NCBI GenBank assembly: GCA_009692585.1
Contig: SHYX01000008.1
Span: 1-64,000 of the forward strand
DNA: 64,000 bases
Direction of reading: 5' to 3'
From: Myxococcales bacterium
GTDB taxonomy: Bacteria > Myxococcota > UBA796 > SXON01
Of this stretch, positions 17,714 through 26,534 are shown one piece after another. The position numbers and the translations under genes were made by a program. How positions within the stretch are numbered: position 1 is the stretch's first letter; each line of letters opens with the position of its first letter. Below the pieces are notes generated by a model that was not told where the DNA came from, made no database searches, and worked only from the letters and a program-made list of their open reading frames with translations.

Positions 17714-17728
17714 CTGATTGCGTACGCT
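17699..17728 (+). promoter_or_regulatory. Candidate promoter for the PKD lipoprotein gene
   Basis: On the plus strand there is TTGACG (17699-17704, the same -35 as at the rRNA promoter), then 18 bp, then TACGCT (17723-17728). The start codon is about 60 bp downstream and has GGAG nearby. The site overlaps the beginning of the divergent barrel gene. The -10 box is a weak match, so this is tentative. Confidence 0.4.
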
Positions 17729-17787
17729 GCGTCACGCCTCGTCTCACACGCCTCGCCCGACGCGTCCAGCCGTCCGGAGTGCACCGC

Positions 17788-19143
17788 ATGACCTCGACCC
17801 TTCGTTTCGCCTCCGCCTCCGTGCTGCTCCTCGCCGCAGGGTGCCAGCCGGACAAGCCCGACGACACCGCCGAGCCGATCGTGTGCGCCGGCCCGAGCGT
17901 CAGCCCGATAAGTGAACAGACCGTCACGCTCGGCGACGACCGCGCGGTGGTCACGGCGGAGATCACCCCTTGCGGCGCCGAGGATCAGCTCTCTTTCGCG
18001 TGGATCATGGACACCGCGCCGCTCGACTCCGACCAGGACACGTCGTTGTTGTCGGGCGGGGAATCCCCAGAGGTGACCTGGGAGCCCGATGTCGTCGGCA
18101 CCTACGTCCTGACCCTGGCGGTGACCGACCAGAACGGGCTGATCTCCCAGTTGGTGTACGCCGTGATCAACGTCGTCTCCGGCAACGAGCCGCCGCTGGC
18201 CGATTGCGGCGCCAACAAGACGGCGGTCGTCGGCGATCGCGTGGACCTGGACGGCTCCGCCAGCAGCGACCCGGAAGGCGCGGCCGTGCTGTATGACTGG
18301 TCTCTCTCCTCCGGTCCCGATGGAACCGACCTGGGCTACGACGACGTGTTCAACGGCGACAAGGCCGTGGCGACGGTGGTTCCCGACGTCGCCGGCACCT
18401 ACGTCATCAGCCTCGTCGTGAGCGACGGCGAAAACTGGTCCGACCCGCCCGACTACTGCTCGATCACCGTTGCGTCCGAGAACTCGGCACCGATCGCCGA
18501 CGCCGGGGACAGCTCGGCGCTTTCCCCGTGTACGCCTCCGGACTTCCACCTCGACGGCTGGGGCAGCTACGACCCCGATGGCGACGCGCTCACCTTCGCA
18601 TGGACGCTGCTGACCGCGCCGGCGGGCTCGGCCGGATACTTCTCGAGCGACGCCGCGACGCCCGATCCCTACTTCCGCTGGGACATCCCTGGCGAATATG
18701 TCTTCGAGCTTCAGGTGTGCGACGGCGGTCAGTGCTCGGCCCCTGACGTCGTCACCTACCTCTTCGCCGACGAGACCGAGAACTCCCCGCCGACCGCCAA
18801 CGCCGGGGCCGACCAGACGATCTCCAAGGAAACCGACTGCGAGACCGACGCGTACGTCTTCACCTGTGAGGAGTGCCCCGCCGACAGCGTCACCATCGAC
18901 GGCAGCGCCTCAATCGACGAAATCGACGGCGATGAGCTCGACTTCTACTGGACCGAGCCGACGGGTGAGCCGGTGATCGCCGCGCCGTTGAGCCCCACGA
19001 CCGAGGTGTCCTTCGCCGCGTTTCCCGCGATCTACGCGACCACCACCACCAAGACCTACGAGGTCACCCTCGCGATCAGCGATTGCAGCGAGACCGACAC
19101 CGACACGGTCATCGTTTCTTACACCTGCATTGGTACCTTATAA
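17788..19143 (+). CDS. PKD-domain lipoprotein (first of a tandem pair)
   Basis: The true start is ATG at 17788 with GGAG upstream, giving 451 residues; the upstream extension of this frame is an antisense shadow. MTSTLRFASASVLLLAAGC is a conventional lipoprotein signal. About four PKD/K319-type Ig-like domains follow, marked by the repeated patterns NEPPLADCGANKTAVVGDRV, LDGSASSDPEGAAVLYDWSL, GTYVISLVVSDG and SPPTANAGADQ. PKD domains are extracellular adhesion or spacer modules. The linkers and last domain are Cys-bearing (DCETD..CEECPADSV). It is followed after 10 bp by a paralogue with the same plan; both likely form rod-like surface proteins. Confidence 0.85.
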   Translation: MTSTLRFASASVLLLAAGCQPDKPDDTAEPIVCAGPSVSPISEQTVTLGDDRAVVTAEITPCGAEDQLSFAWIMDTAPLDSDQDTSLLSGGESPEVTWEPDVVGTYVLTLAVTDQNGLISQLVYAVINVVSGNEPPLADCGANKTAVVGDRVDLDGSASSDPEGAAVLYDWSLSSGPDGTDLGYDDVFNGDKAVATVVPDVAGTYVISLVVSDGENWSDPPDYCSITVASENSAPIADAGDSSALSPCTPPDFHLDGWGSYDPDGDALTFAWTLLTAPAGSAGYFSSDAATPDPYFRWDIPGEYVFELQVCDGGQCSAPDVVTYLFADETENSPPTANAGADQTISKETDCETDAYVFTCEECPADSVTIDGSASIDEIDGDELDFYWTEPTGEPVIAAPLSPTTEVSFAAFPAIYATTTTKTYEVTLAISDCSETDTDTVIVSYTCIGTL

Positions 19144-19153
19144 GGAGCCCCGG

Positions 19154-20530
19154 ATGCGCACCACTCTTTCTTTCACCGCGCTCATCGTGGCGATTGGCTG
19201 CACCGGCTCCGCCACAACGGAAGAAACCGCGTCCGCCGTCGAACCCAACGACGCCCCCATCGCTGAGGCCGGCGCTACGCTCACCCAGACCGCCGACACC
19301 AGGGTTCAGCTCAACGGTGCGGCCAGCAGCGACCCCAACGGGGACCCGCTCACCTATCACTGGTCCTTCGACCGGCTCCCGGAGGGCTCCGAGCTCGCCA
19401 CCAAAGAGAAGGCATTCTCATCGAACGAAACCGCCGCTGCGGTGCAACCGACCTTCCAGCCCGACCGCGTCGGAACGTTCATCATCAAGCTGGTCGTCAA
19501 GGACGGCAAGGCCGACTCGCTGGCCGACTTCGTCACCGTCACGGTGATTGCGCCCGACAACCTCCCCGTCGCCAGCGCCGGCACGGACGTCACCGGTGCG
19601 ATGGGAACCACCATCGCGCTCGATGGCGCCGCATCCTATGATCCGAAGGGTCGGACGCTGACCTATGCCTGGACGTTGATCGACAAGCCGATGGCGTCGA
19701 CGTTGGCCGGGCTCACCGCCGGCGACTCGGCCGCGCCCTCGTTCGTGCCCGACGCGCGGGGCAACTACACCGTGAACCTGGTGGTCAACAACGGCCTCGC
19801 CAACTCGGTGGCCGACGCCGCCGTGATCACCGTGACCGGTGAGGACGGGGAGCCCATCGCCAACGCAGGCGAGGACATGGCGGTCGAGGACTGTACCTCC
19901 GTCACCCTCCGGTGTGACGGCTCCATCGATCCGGACGGCGACGCCCTCCGGTACTTCTGGTCCATCCAGAACAGGCCCGGATCGTCGACCGCCGAGAATG
20001 AAACCTCGTTCTCCGATCGCACCGCGGCCAACCCGACGTTCTGGGCGGATCAGGCCGGCAACTACGTGCTGAGCTGCGCGGTATTCGACGGACAGAACTG
20101 GTCCAGCCCCGATCTCGTGACCCTCGCCGCGACCGACCGGTCGTCCAACAGCAAGCCGGTCGCCGACGCCGGCGCCGACACCAGCGTGTCCGGCGGCAAC
20201 GCCGAGTGTGTGGAGTCCGGTTACGTCTACAATTGCGACGAGTGCGCGGCGACGACGATCAATCTCGGTGACGACGCCCGTGCCACCGACCCTGATGGCG
20301 ACCCCATCGTGATCGAATGGACCGTCGTTGAAGGTGACGCGACGATCAGCAACAACGCGGTCGTCTCGACGACGGCTTCGCTCACCGACGCCGAGCCCAC
20401 CGAGCCCGGCGCGTGTGAAGACGTCGACTACACCTTCAAGATGACGGTGACCGACTGCACCGGTGAGTCGACGAGCGACACCGTAAAGTTCACGCTCAGC
20501 TGCTGTGGCGTCGAGGATACCGGCCCGTAG
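19154..20530 (+). CDS. PKD-domain lipoprotein (second of a tandem pair)
   Basis: ATG at 19154 follows a strong AAGGAG ribosome-binding site; 458 residues. The N-terminus MRTTLSFTALIVAIGC carries the lipobox. Four PKD-type domains follow, each opening with a motif such as DAPIAEAGATLTQTADTRV or NLPVASAGTDVTGAMGTTI and an LDGAASYDPKGRTLTYAW core, and closing with GNYTVNLVVNNG-type strands. The last domain repeats the Cys-rich insertion of the upstream paralogue (YNCDECAATTINL). The stop TAG shares a base with the GTG of the next gene. A surface-exposed adhesive or scaffold role is inferred from the domains only. Confidence 0.85.
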   Translation: MRTTLSFTALIVAIGCTGSATTEETASAVEPNDAPIAEAGATLTQTADTRVQLNGAASSDPNGDPLTYHWSFDRLPEGSELATKEKAFSSNETAAAVQPTFQPDRVGTFIIKLVVKDGKADSLADFVTVTVIAPDNLPVASAGTDVTGAMGTTIALDGAASYDPKGRTLTYAWTLIDKPMASTLAGLTAGDSAAPSFVPDARGNYTVNLVVNNGLANSVADAAVITVTGEDGEPIANAGEDMAVEDCTSVTLRCDGSIDPDGDALRYFWSIQNRPGSSTAENETSFSDRTAANPTFWADQAGNYVLSCAVFDGQNWSSPDLVTLAATDRSSNSKPVADAGADTSVSGGNAECVESGYVYNCDECAATTINLGDDARATDPDGDPIVIEWTVVEGDATISNNAVVSTTASLTDAEPTEPGACEDVDYTFKMTVTDCTGESTSDTVKFTLSCCGVEDTGP

Positions 20531-21552
20531 TGGTCCTCGCGCTCTTCGCGCACGACCTGCGGCCCGCCATGGGCGAGGTGGTGCAGCTTGACGCCATCGT
20601 GGCCGAGTCGGATGGCGGCTCGGCCACGGTGCGTTGGCATGGAGTCGACCGCGCCGAGGGCACCCGCGCGTGGGTGTCATTGACCAGACCCGGCCCCGCC
20701 CGTGTGTGCGCCGGGGACCGCTGCCTGACACTGTCGCCAGCGACGAGCGAGCGCCCTGACTGTGGTGATGGCGGCGAGGCCTCCGAAGGGCGGTGCCCCC
20801 CAGTTGGCGTGTCGGCGCACGTGGTGAGGGCGGTCGATGCCGAGGCCTGCTTCGACGACGCGTGGCCTCGGGTGGTCGCCGGGGTGCTGTTGTTCTGCGA
20901 GAAAGGGGGGCAGGTCGACAGCGCGGTGGACCTCGAGAGCGGTGAGCGCTGGGCGCTCCCGGCGGCGACGCGGAGCCCACAGGTCGGCGGCGACGGTGTG
21001 CCGCAACCCGGCGCCCAGGACGCGCCGGCGAGCTACGCGGCGGCGATGCGAACCGCCCAAGCGCGGCCGCTTCCGGACGGGGCGCTTGCGGGGGGGCGTG
21101 ACACGCTTGCCTGGACCGAGCGCCGGTGCACCGCCGACGGATGCGACGACGACGTCGTCGCCAGCTTCCAGGGGAGCCGCGTGGTTCTCGGGGGGGGGCC
21201 CGGCAACCAGCGCCGACCGGTGGCCTACGGGACGCGCCTGGCCTGGTTCGACAGCCTCGGCGCCGACGGCGAGCCGGGCGTGGTGGTGGTCGATATGGAC
21301 TCGGGGGAGCGCCGGGTCTGGGCGGCGGACTCCGGGTTCCTGGGACCCCTGGCCCTCGACCCCGAACGCGCCTGTTGGGAGGACCGCTCGAAGCTCCGCG
21401 AGGGCGTGGGGGGCATCGATATCCGCTGCTCCGATGGGTGGTTGGCCGCCGGAGACGCCGACCTGTTGTCCCCCAGTCTGGGCGGCGGGTGGTTGGCGTG
21501 GCACCAGGGAAAGCAGGTCTACGTCACGCGGCTGACGGCGACCGCCCCGTGA
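20530..21552 (+). CDS. Periplasmic propeller-like protein of unknown function
   Basis: GTG at 20530 overlaps the preceding stop by one base; 340 residues. The N-terminus MVLALFAHDL is hydrophobic but too short to be sure of export. The body has repeated short strands ending in W/L motifs (RVVAGVLLFCEKGG, DTLAWTERRC, GTRLAWFDSLGADGEPGVVVVDMDSGERRVW, GGWLAWHQGKQVYV), typical of TolB/PD40-like propeller blades. Cys are distributed in loops. It is coupled to both neighbours (a PKD lipoprotein upstream, a GTGA overlap with a GT39-like membrane protein downstream), so a shared envelope role is likely. No enzymatic motif was found. Confidence 0.65.
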   Translation: MVLALFAHDLRPAMGEVVQLDAIVAESDGGSATVRWHGVDRAEGTRAWVSLTRPGPARVCAGDRCLTLSPATSERPDCGDGGEASEGRCPPVGVSAHVVRAVDAEACFDDAWPRVVAGVLLFCEKGGQVDSAVDLESGERWALPAATRSPQVGGDGVPQPGAQDAPASYAAAMRTAQARPLPDGALAGGRDTLAWTERRCTADGCDDDVVASFQGSRVVLGGGPGNQRRPVAYGTRLAWFDSLGADGEPGVVVVDMDSGERRVWAADSGFLGPLALDPERACWEDRSKLREGVGGIDIRCSDGWLAAGDADLLSPSLGGGWLAWHQGKQVYVTRLTATAP

Positions 21553-23300
21553 TCAGCCTGCTCATCGCGGTGGCGGCGCTCGCGGGGTCGCTGGGGGCCG
21601 GCGCGGCGCTGCTTGCCCGCGTGGCGCCCCAGCTCCTGGACCGGGCGGGCGGCTGGCTGTGGGCGCTCGGGGTAGGCATGGCCGCTCACGCCCTGGCCCT
21701 CTCCCTCCTGGCAGCCGCCGGGCTCCTCTCGGCGGCGACCGCGGCGGCGACGCTGGCCCTGCTGTGCGGGGGCTGGGCGTTTCGCCCGCCGATTCGCCGC
21801 CCGCGACCGTCGGGGGGGTACGCGGCGCTGGTCCTTCCGCTCTTGCTGCTTCCGGCGCTCATCGCCGCTCTCGCGCCCCCGACCGACACCGACGAGCTGT
21901 ACCAACACCTCGCGCTCGCCCGGCGCATCGCGCAGGGGGGCGCGTTCATCGGGGGGTTCGACAGCCCAGACGGGTCCCGACCGCAACTGGTCCATGCGAT
22001 CTTCGCCGGGCAGTATGCCTTGGGCGGTGCGGAGGCCGCCCGACTGTGGCACCTCGGCGTCGCCCTGGCCCTGCTGCTGGGCGTCGGCGAACTGGCGGAC
22101 GCGCGGTTCGGCCTGAACCGGGGCCTGGTTCCGGCAGTTGTCATCGCGACGTCGTATACGTTCGTTCACGAAGCTGGCCTCGCCTACAACGATCTCCCAG
22201 CCGCGCTCTGGCTGCTGTTGGGGGTCGAGGCCGCGCTCGCGGGGCTGGCGGCGCCGGTAGGGCTCTTTTTGGGGCTGGCGCTCGCGGCCAAGTACACGGC
22301 GGCGCCGGCGGCCGCCGCGGCCGGGCTGGTCCTGTTGGTCCGGGCGCCCCGGCCCGCACGGGCGCTCTGTATCGCCGCGGCCACGGGGCTCCTTCCGCTG
22401 GCGCCGTGGTGGTTACGCAACGTCAGCGGGGAGTTGCACCCTCTTTTCCCCTACGCAGGCTGGCCGGCGGTCGAGGGCTTTCGTTTCGTCTACCCAGAGA
22501 AGTATGGCATCGGCCACACCTGGGGCGACGCGCTTCGCCTTCCGCTCGACGTGCTGTTTCGGTCGCGCATCGACAGCTTCGCCTTCCTCGGCCAACTCTC
22601 GTGGGGGTGGCTGGTCCTGGGGGCCGGCGCGCTGTGGTCGGCGCGGGCGAGCCGGGATGCGCGCCTCTTGGTGGTCATCGTCACCGCCGGATTCGTGGGT
22701 TGGGGAGCGTCCGCGCAGGTCATGCGGTACCTGCTGCCCTTGTCGGGCGTTGCGGCCCTGGCTGGCGCGGCGTCAACCTGGCGGGGGCTGGCGCTGGCCC
22801 TGACGCTGCTCTCGCTGCCGCGGAACGCCGAGCCGCTGGCCAAGGAGACCCGTGATCGCGTGGCGGTCGTGGTGGGCGACGAAGACGAGGAGACCTTCCT
22901 GAGCCGCGAGTTGCCCGCGTGGGGGGCGCTTCGTTATCTGCGCGACCATGTGCCGGCCCACGAGCCGGTGGCGCTGTTGTATGCGTGGCAAGGCTACTAC
23001 CTGCACCAACCGTACGTGCTCGGGTCGGTAGAGGACCACACCCCCACCCGCCAGTGGCTGGCCGCGCGCGGCGAGGCGGCGCTCCACGCCCTGTACGAAC
23101 GCGGCGTCCGCTGGCTCCTCGTCGGCGACCTGCACTTCCTGCGCAAGTCCTACGCGTTTCTGCCCGAAGCCGAATGGCGCGCCCGCTTCGTTGAACCTCA
23201 GGAGCAGCTGCGACGCCTGCTCCGACGCGACGCGGAGCGCCTACACGCCGGCGCGCGCTGGGAGGTCTACCGGCTTGACGCCCCCCCCTCCGGCGACTAA
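21549..23300 (+). CDS. GT39/ArnT-like polytopic glycosyltransferase
   Basis: GTG at 21549 overlaps the upstream TGA (GTGA); 583 residues. About ten to twelve Leu/Ala-rich membrane helices occupy residues 1-460. The first large extracytoplasmic loop contains PPTDTDELYQHLALARR, matching the acidic catalytic region of GT39/GT83 (PMT/ArnT-like) GT-C enzymes, which take sugars from polyprenyl-phosphate donors. The C-terminal ~130 residues (from NAEPLAKETRDRV) form a soluble domain ending near WEVYRLDAPPSGD. Acceptor and donor are unknown; a lipoprotein, lipid or glycan acceptor is possible given the operon. The tRNA-Leu gene begins 18 bp after its stop. Confidence 0.75.
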   Translation: MISLLIAVAALAGSLGAGAALLARVAPQLLDRAGGWLWALGVGMAAHALALSLLAAAGLLSAATAAATLALLCGGWAFRPPIRRPRPSGGYAALVLPLLLLPALIAALAPPTDTDELYQHLALARRIAQGGAFIGGFDSPDGSRPQLVHAIFAGQYALGGAEAARLWHLGVALALLLGVGELADARFGLNRGLVPAVVIATSYTFVHEAGLAYNDLPAALWLLLGVEAALAGLAAPVGLFLGLALAAKYTAAPAAAAAGLVLLVRAPRPARALCIAAATGLLPLAPWWLRNVSGELHPLFPYAGWPAVEGFRFVYPEKYGIGHTWGDALRLPLDVLFRSRIDSFAFLGQLSWGWLVLGAGALWSARASRDARLLVVIVTAGFVGWGASAQVMRYLLPLSGVAALAGAASTWRGLALALTLLSLPRNAEPLAKETRDRVAVVVGDEDEETFLSRELPAWGALRYLRDHVPAHEPVALLYAWQGYYLHQPYVLGSVEDHTPTRQWLAARGEAALHALYERGVRWLLVGDLHFLRKSYAFLPEAEWRARFVEPQEQLRRLLRRDAERLHAGARWEVYRLDAPPSGD

Positions 23301-23318
23301 ACGGGGCCCGTCATCCAG

Positions 23319-23404
23319 GCGGGGGTGGCGGAATGGCAGACGCGCTAGGCTCAGGACCTAGTGGGGTAACTCCCGTAGGGGTTCAAGTCCCCTCTCCCGC
23401 ACCA
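23319..23404 (+). tRNA. tRNA-Leu (anticodon CAG)
   Basis: 86 nt with CCA encoded. The acceptor stem pairs GCGGGGG (23319-23325) with CTCCCGC (23394-23400), with one G-U pair. The D-arm contains TGGCGGAATGGCAGACGC, typical of leucine tRNAs. The anticodon stem CTAGG/CCTAG encloses the loop CTCAGGA, so the anticodon is CAG (23352-23354), reading CUG. A long variable arm (GTGGGGTAACTCCCGTA region) and a T-arm with GGTTCAAGTCC confirm a class II leucine tRNA. recJ converges only 4 bp downstream. CUG is a major leucine codon in GC-rich genomes. Confidence 0.97.
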
Positions 23405-23408
23405 TCGG

Positions 23409-25100
23409 CTATCGAAGGTCATCCACGACGAACTGCGCCTCGGAGCGCCCGTTGTAGGTGTTGACGCTCGCGCGTCCCAGCACCTCACGCGGGCCGACAA
23501 GCCAGTCCTGCCGGTCGGCGCCATTCCACCAGATACACCGCAGCGAGCCCAGACGAAAACGCACGTGGCGCCCCTTGAGCACGGCGATGGCGGTCGGTAC
23601 GCCCCGAACGACCAGCCGGGCGGGTTCATTCCCTTTCCCGGTCGGTTCCAGGCGAGCGAGATCCTGGATGAGCCGAAGGTCGACCATCGCCGGCTCGACC
23701 ACCGCGTCGATCCACTCCTCGGCGACCAGCGCCTCGTCTCCGCCGTGGGCCTCGACGAAGGCGGCGAGCGCGGCGCCGAGCTCCACGAGGCGCGCGGTCG
23801 CAACCGTGAACCCCGCCGCCGCCGCGTGCCCTCCGTGCCGATGTAGCAGGTGCGCCACCGAATCCAGCGCCTTGGTGGCATGGACACCGGGCACGCTTCG
23901 CACGCTTCCTGTCGCGACCTCACCGAGTATGGACACCACCGCGACAGGCCGATTCACCCGCTCGCGGACCTTGGCGGCGACGATACCGACCACCCCGCGA
24001 TGGAAACCCTCGTCCTCCGGGCCGGCGATCACCACAAAGGCAGGCGGCGGAGTCGGCACGCGCTGCAGCGCCGTCTCGACGAGCCGCTCCTGGATGTCCT
24101 GCCGTTCGCGGTTGAGCTCGTCGAGGAGGTTGGCCTGCGCGAGGGCCTTGGGCGGGTCACGCTCACGGATCAGCTTCACGACCGCCGACGCATCGGCCAG
24201 GCGCCCGGCGGCGTTGATTCGCGGGCCGACGCGCCAGCCCAACGTCTCCGCGGTGATCTCGCCGATCCTGGCCCCGGCGACCGTCAAGAGCGCCGCGAGG
24301 CCGGCCGAGTGTGGCCCGCGATTGAGGCTGCGCAGCCCGAGGGTGACGATGGCGCGGTTCTCGGCGTTGGCCAGATCCACCACGTCGCACACGGTCCCGA
24401 TCGCCGCCAGCTTCAACATCGAGTCCAGCAACTCGGCGCGGCGCGGATCGTCCACGAGCAGGGCGCCAGCGAGCTTCAGCGACACCCCGCAGGCCGCGAG
24501 GGCCTTGTTGGGGTAGGCGCAGCCGGGCTGCGGCGGACACAAGACCGCCACCGCGGCGCTGGGCACCGCCTCACCCGCGGGCAGGTGGTGGTCACACACG
24601 ATGACGTCGATTCCGGCGTCATGCGCGCGTGCAACGGTGACGTGGTCGCGCACGCCGATGTCGGCCGTCACCAGGAGGTGGACGCCGTCGGCGATCGCCT
24701 GATCCACCGCCTGGACGGAGAGCCCGTACCCCTCCGTGAAGCGATCGGGAATGTGGTAGCTGACGGTCACTCCGCCCAGACGATCAAGCGCGGCGTGCAG
24801 GATGAGGCAGCTCGTGGTGCCGTCCACATCGTAGTCGGTGACCAGGCGAACGTGTTCGCCATCCCGCCGCGCACGCCGGAGGCGCTCGAGCGCGAGCCCC
24901 AGACCCCTGAGGCTCGACGGGTCGAGCAGGTCGCCGAGGCCGGCGTCGAAGAAACGCTCGTCCACGGCGCGCGCCGCGTACACCGTGGCGGCGACAGGGT
25001 GACAGTGCAGTTGGGCGACGAGCGCCGCGACGCGGGCAGGATCGGCGTCGCGGAGGTGCCAGCGGCGCCCGCTGAGACTCCGTGGCTCGGCCGGGGTCAC
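23409..25100 (-). CDS. recJ: Single-stranded-DNA-specific exonuclease RecJ
   Basis: GTG at 25100 gives 563 residues, the usual RecJ length. DHH-phosphoesterase motifs are present in order: RLVTDYDVDGTTSCLILH (motif I), LLVTADIGVRDHV (motif II), IDVIVCDHHLPAGE (motif III, DHH), GCAYPNKALAACGVSLKLAG (motif IV region) and GVVGIVAAKVRERVNRP with RHGGHAAAAGFTV (DHHA1 domain, GGHxxAAGF). The C-terminal part is the OB-fold domain. RecJ degrades single-stranded DNA 5' to 3' and acts in recombination, mismatch and base-excision repair in the cytoplasm. It follows the MglA-like gene by 4 bp and is probably co-transcribed; the functional link is not obvious. Confidence 0.95.
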   Translation of the reverse strand: MTPAEPRSLSGRRWHLRDADPARVAALVAQLHCHPVAATVYAARAVDERFFDAGLGDLLDPSSLRGLGLALERLRRARRDGEHVRLVTDYDVDGTTSCLILHAALDRLGGVTVSYHIPDRFTEGYGLSVQAVDQAIADGVHLLVTADIGVRDHVTVARAHDAGIDVIVCDHHLPAGEAVPSAAVAVLCPPQPGCAYPNKALAACGVSLKLAGALLVDDPRRAELLDSMLKLAAIGTVCDVVDLANAENRAIVTLGLRSLNRGPHSAGLAALLTVAGARIGEITAETLGWRVGPRINAAGRLADASAVVKLIRERDPPKALAQANLLDELNRERQDIQERLVETALQRVPTPPPAFVVIAGPEDEGFHRGVVGIVAAKVRERVNRPVAVVSILGEVATGSVRSVPGVHATKALDSVAHLLHRHGGHAAAAGFTVATARLVELGAALAAFVEAHGGDEALVAEEWIDAVVEPAMVDLRLIQDLARLEPTGKGNEPARLVVRGVPTAIAVLKGRHVRFRLGSLRCIWWNGADRQDWLVGPREVLGRASVNTYNGRSEAQFVVDDLR

Positions 25101-25104
25101 GCCG

Positions 25105-26424
25105 CTACCCCGCGGCCAGGGCGTAGCCGACGGCGATGCCCAGGAAGAGCCCCAACCCGCCCGCGGCGACCGCCGCCCCGATGAGCCCGAGCACCCCCGT
25201 CCCGGCAGGCTGCGGCACGGCCGCCGCCGCGCGCGCCACGAGTTTGACGGGGTGGCTGCGACGCGCGCCGCCCCGGTCGATCACCACGTCGACGAACACG
25301 GCTCCGCCCTCGAAGCGAGCGCCGGCAACCCGCTCGACACGAGCGCCCAGCCAGCCCGCCGGGTCGACAAACGCCTCGATGAGCTGGCCGGCCTGGATCG
25401 GGGCGAGCTCCCGCGCTTTCGACGGCGGCGGCGGGGGTGGCGGCGGCAGCACCCGCGAGTGGGCGCCGCTCATGGTCCCGGGCGCGTTCTTGGTGGCAGC
25501 GGCGGGCGCTTGCGGCGACGAGGAAGCGGGTTCCGACGCCTTCGTGGACTTGACCGGGCGAGGGGTGCCCACCTCTGCCGCGACCGAGACCAGGGGCGCC
25601 GCGCTGGCCGTGTCGCGCGTGCCGTCGAGGTATTCCCCTGCCCGTTCGACATTGGCGAGCAAGAACGCGTCGACCTCGGCCGACTTGACGTGCCCGGCCG
25701 ACTTCAACTTCTGGCCTCGTTGCTCCTCGAAGGGCCGGACCCGCTTGATCTTCTCGAGGTGGTCCCGGATGACCTTCTGATCGCTCTCGGCATGGGCGTT
25801 GTCGACCGCGGTCAGGGCAACCGCCGTCTCACGCCCGGCAAGGTTGTCGCGGATGCGCTGGGCGGCGAGATCGGTGACGGCGCGCAGCGTCTCCATCACG
25901 CCCTTGCCCTCAAACGCCGTGGCCTCGATCATCGGCACGCCGAACGGGTTCAGATCGGCGGCAATGTCCTGGACGGCGCGGGCGTTCGGGAGGTCGCGCT
26001 TGTTGAGTTGGATGACCAGCGGGATGCTGGCGAGGTCCAGTCCGTGGCTGCGTAGATTCTCTTCCAGATCGATGAGCGCGTCCACGTTGGCGTCACCACG
26101 ATCATCGGCGGAGTCCGCCACGAAGACGACGGCGTCCGCGCCCTGGAGCAGCACCTTGCGTGTCTCTTTGTAGAACAGCTGGCCGGGCACGGTGAACAGC
26201 TTGAACTTCGCGTTGAAGCCGGCGATCTGACCGAGCTGCACCGGCACGAAGTCGAAAAAGAGGGTGCGCTCCTCGGCGGTCGCCATGGTGTGGAGGTCGC
26301 CGCGTTGGGCCGCCGGGACCTGTTGATGGAGCACCTGGACGTTGGTGGTCTTGCCGGAAAAGGCAGGGCCGTAGTACACGACCTTCGCCTCGATCTCCCG
26401 ACGAGCAAAGTTGATGACCGCCAT
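25105..26424 (-). CDS. MglA-like Ras-family GTPase with long C-terminal extension and membrane helix
   Basis: 439 residues; ordinary MglA is ~195. The N-terminal ~200 residues start AVINFARREIEAKVVYYG, contain the P-loop GPAFSGKTTN, switch-2-type region FTVPGQLFYKETR (Val where DxxG is expected, as in MglA) and the guanine-specificity motif NKRD. MglA GTPases set cell polarity in myxobacteria. After residue ~200 there is a charged segment, then a linker with eight consecutive prolines near residue 330, a small beta-rich domain (AFVDPAGWLGARVERVAGARF), and a C-terminal hydrophobic stretch GVLGLIGAAVAAGGLGLFLG that looks like a membrane helix. The anchored arrangement is unusual for MglA. It precedes recJ and is divergent from lgt. 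Confidence 0.85.
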   Translation of the reverse strand: MAVINFARREIEAKVVYYGPAFSGKTTNVQVLHQQVPAAQRGDLHTMATAEERTLFFDFVPVQLGQIAGFNAKFKLFTVPGQLFYKETRKVLLQGADAVVFVADSADDRGDANVDALIDLEENLRSHGLDLASIPLVIQLNKRDLPNARAVQDIAADLNPFGVPMIEATAFEGKGVMETLRAVTDLAAQRIRDNLAGRETAVALTAVDNAHAESDQKVIRDHLEKIKRVRPFEEQRGQKLKSAGHVKSAEVDAFLLANVERAGEYLDGTRDTASAAPLVSVAAEVGTPRPVKSTKASEPASSSPQAPAAATKNAPGTMSGAHSRVLPPPPPPPPSKARELAPIQAGQLIEAFVDPAGWLGARVERVAGARFEGGAVFVDVVIDRGGARRSHPVKLVARAAAAVPQPAGTGVLGLIGAAVAAGGLGLFLGIAVGYALAAG

Positions 26425-26534
26425 GGCCGGGCGGTAACCACAAACCGGGGAAAGGGCTCGCGGTCAGGATGGCCGCGGCGCCGCCAGGATCACCGCGGCG
26501 CCGTCGGCGCCCCTGGCGCGTTAGCCGACCGGCC

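Noticed and set aside
26455..26530. GC-rich palindromic stretch between the MglA-like gene and lgt as an intrinsic terminator
   Set aside because: The GGCGCC repeats can form a hairpin, but the genes diverge here and there is no U-tract, so it is more likely promoter-region GC bias.
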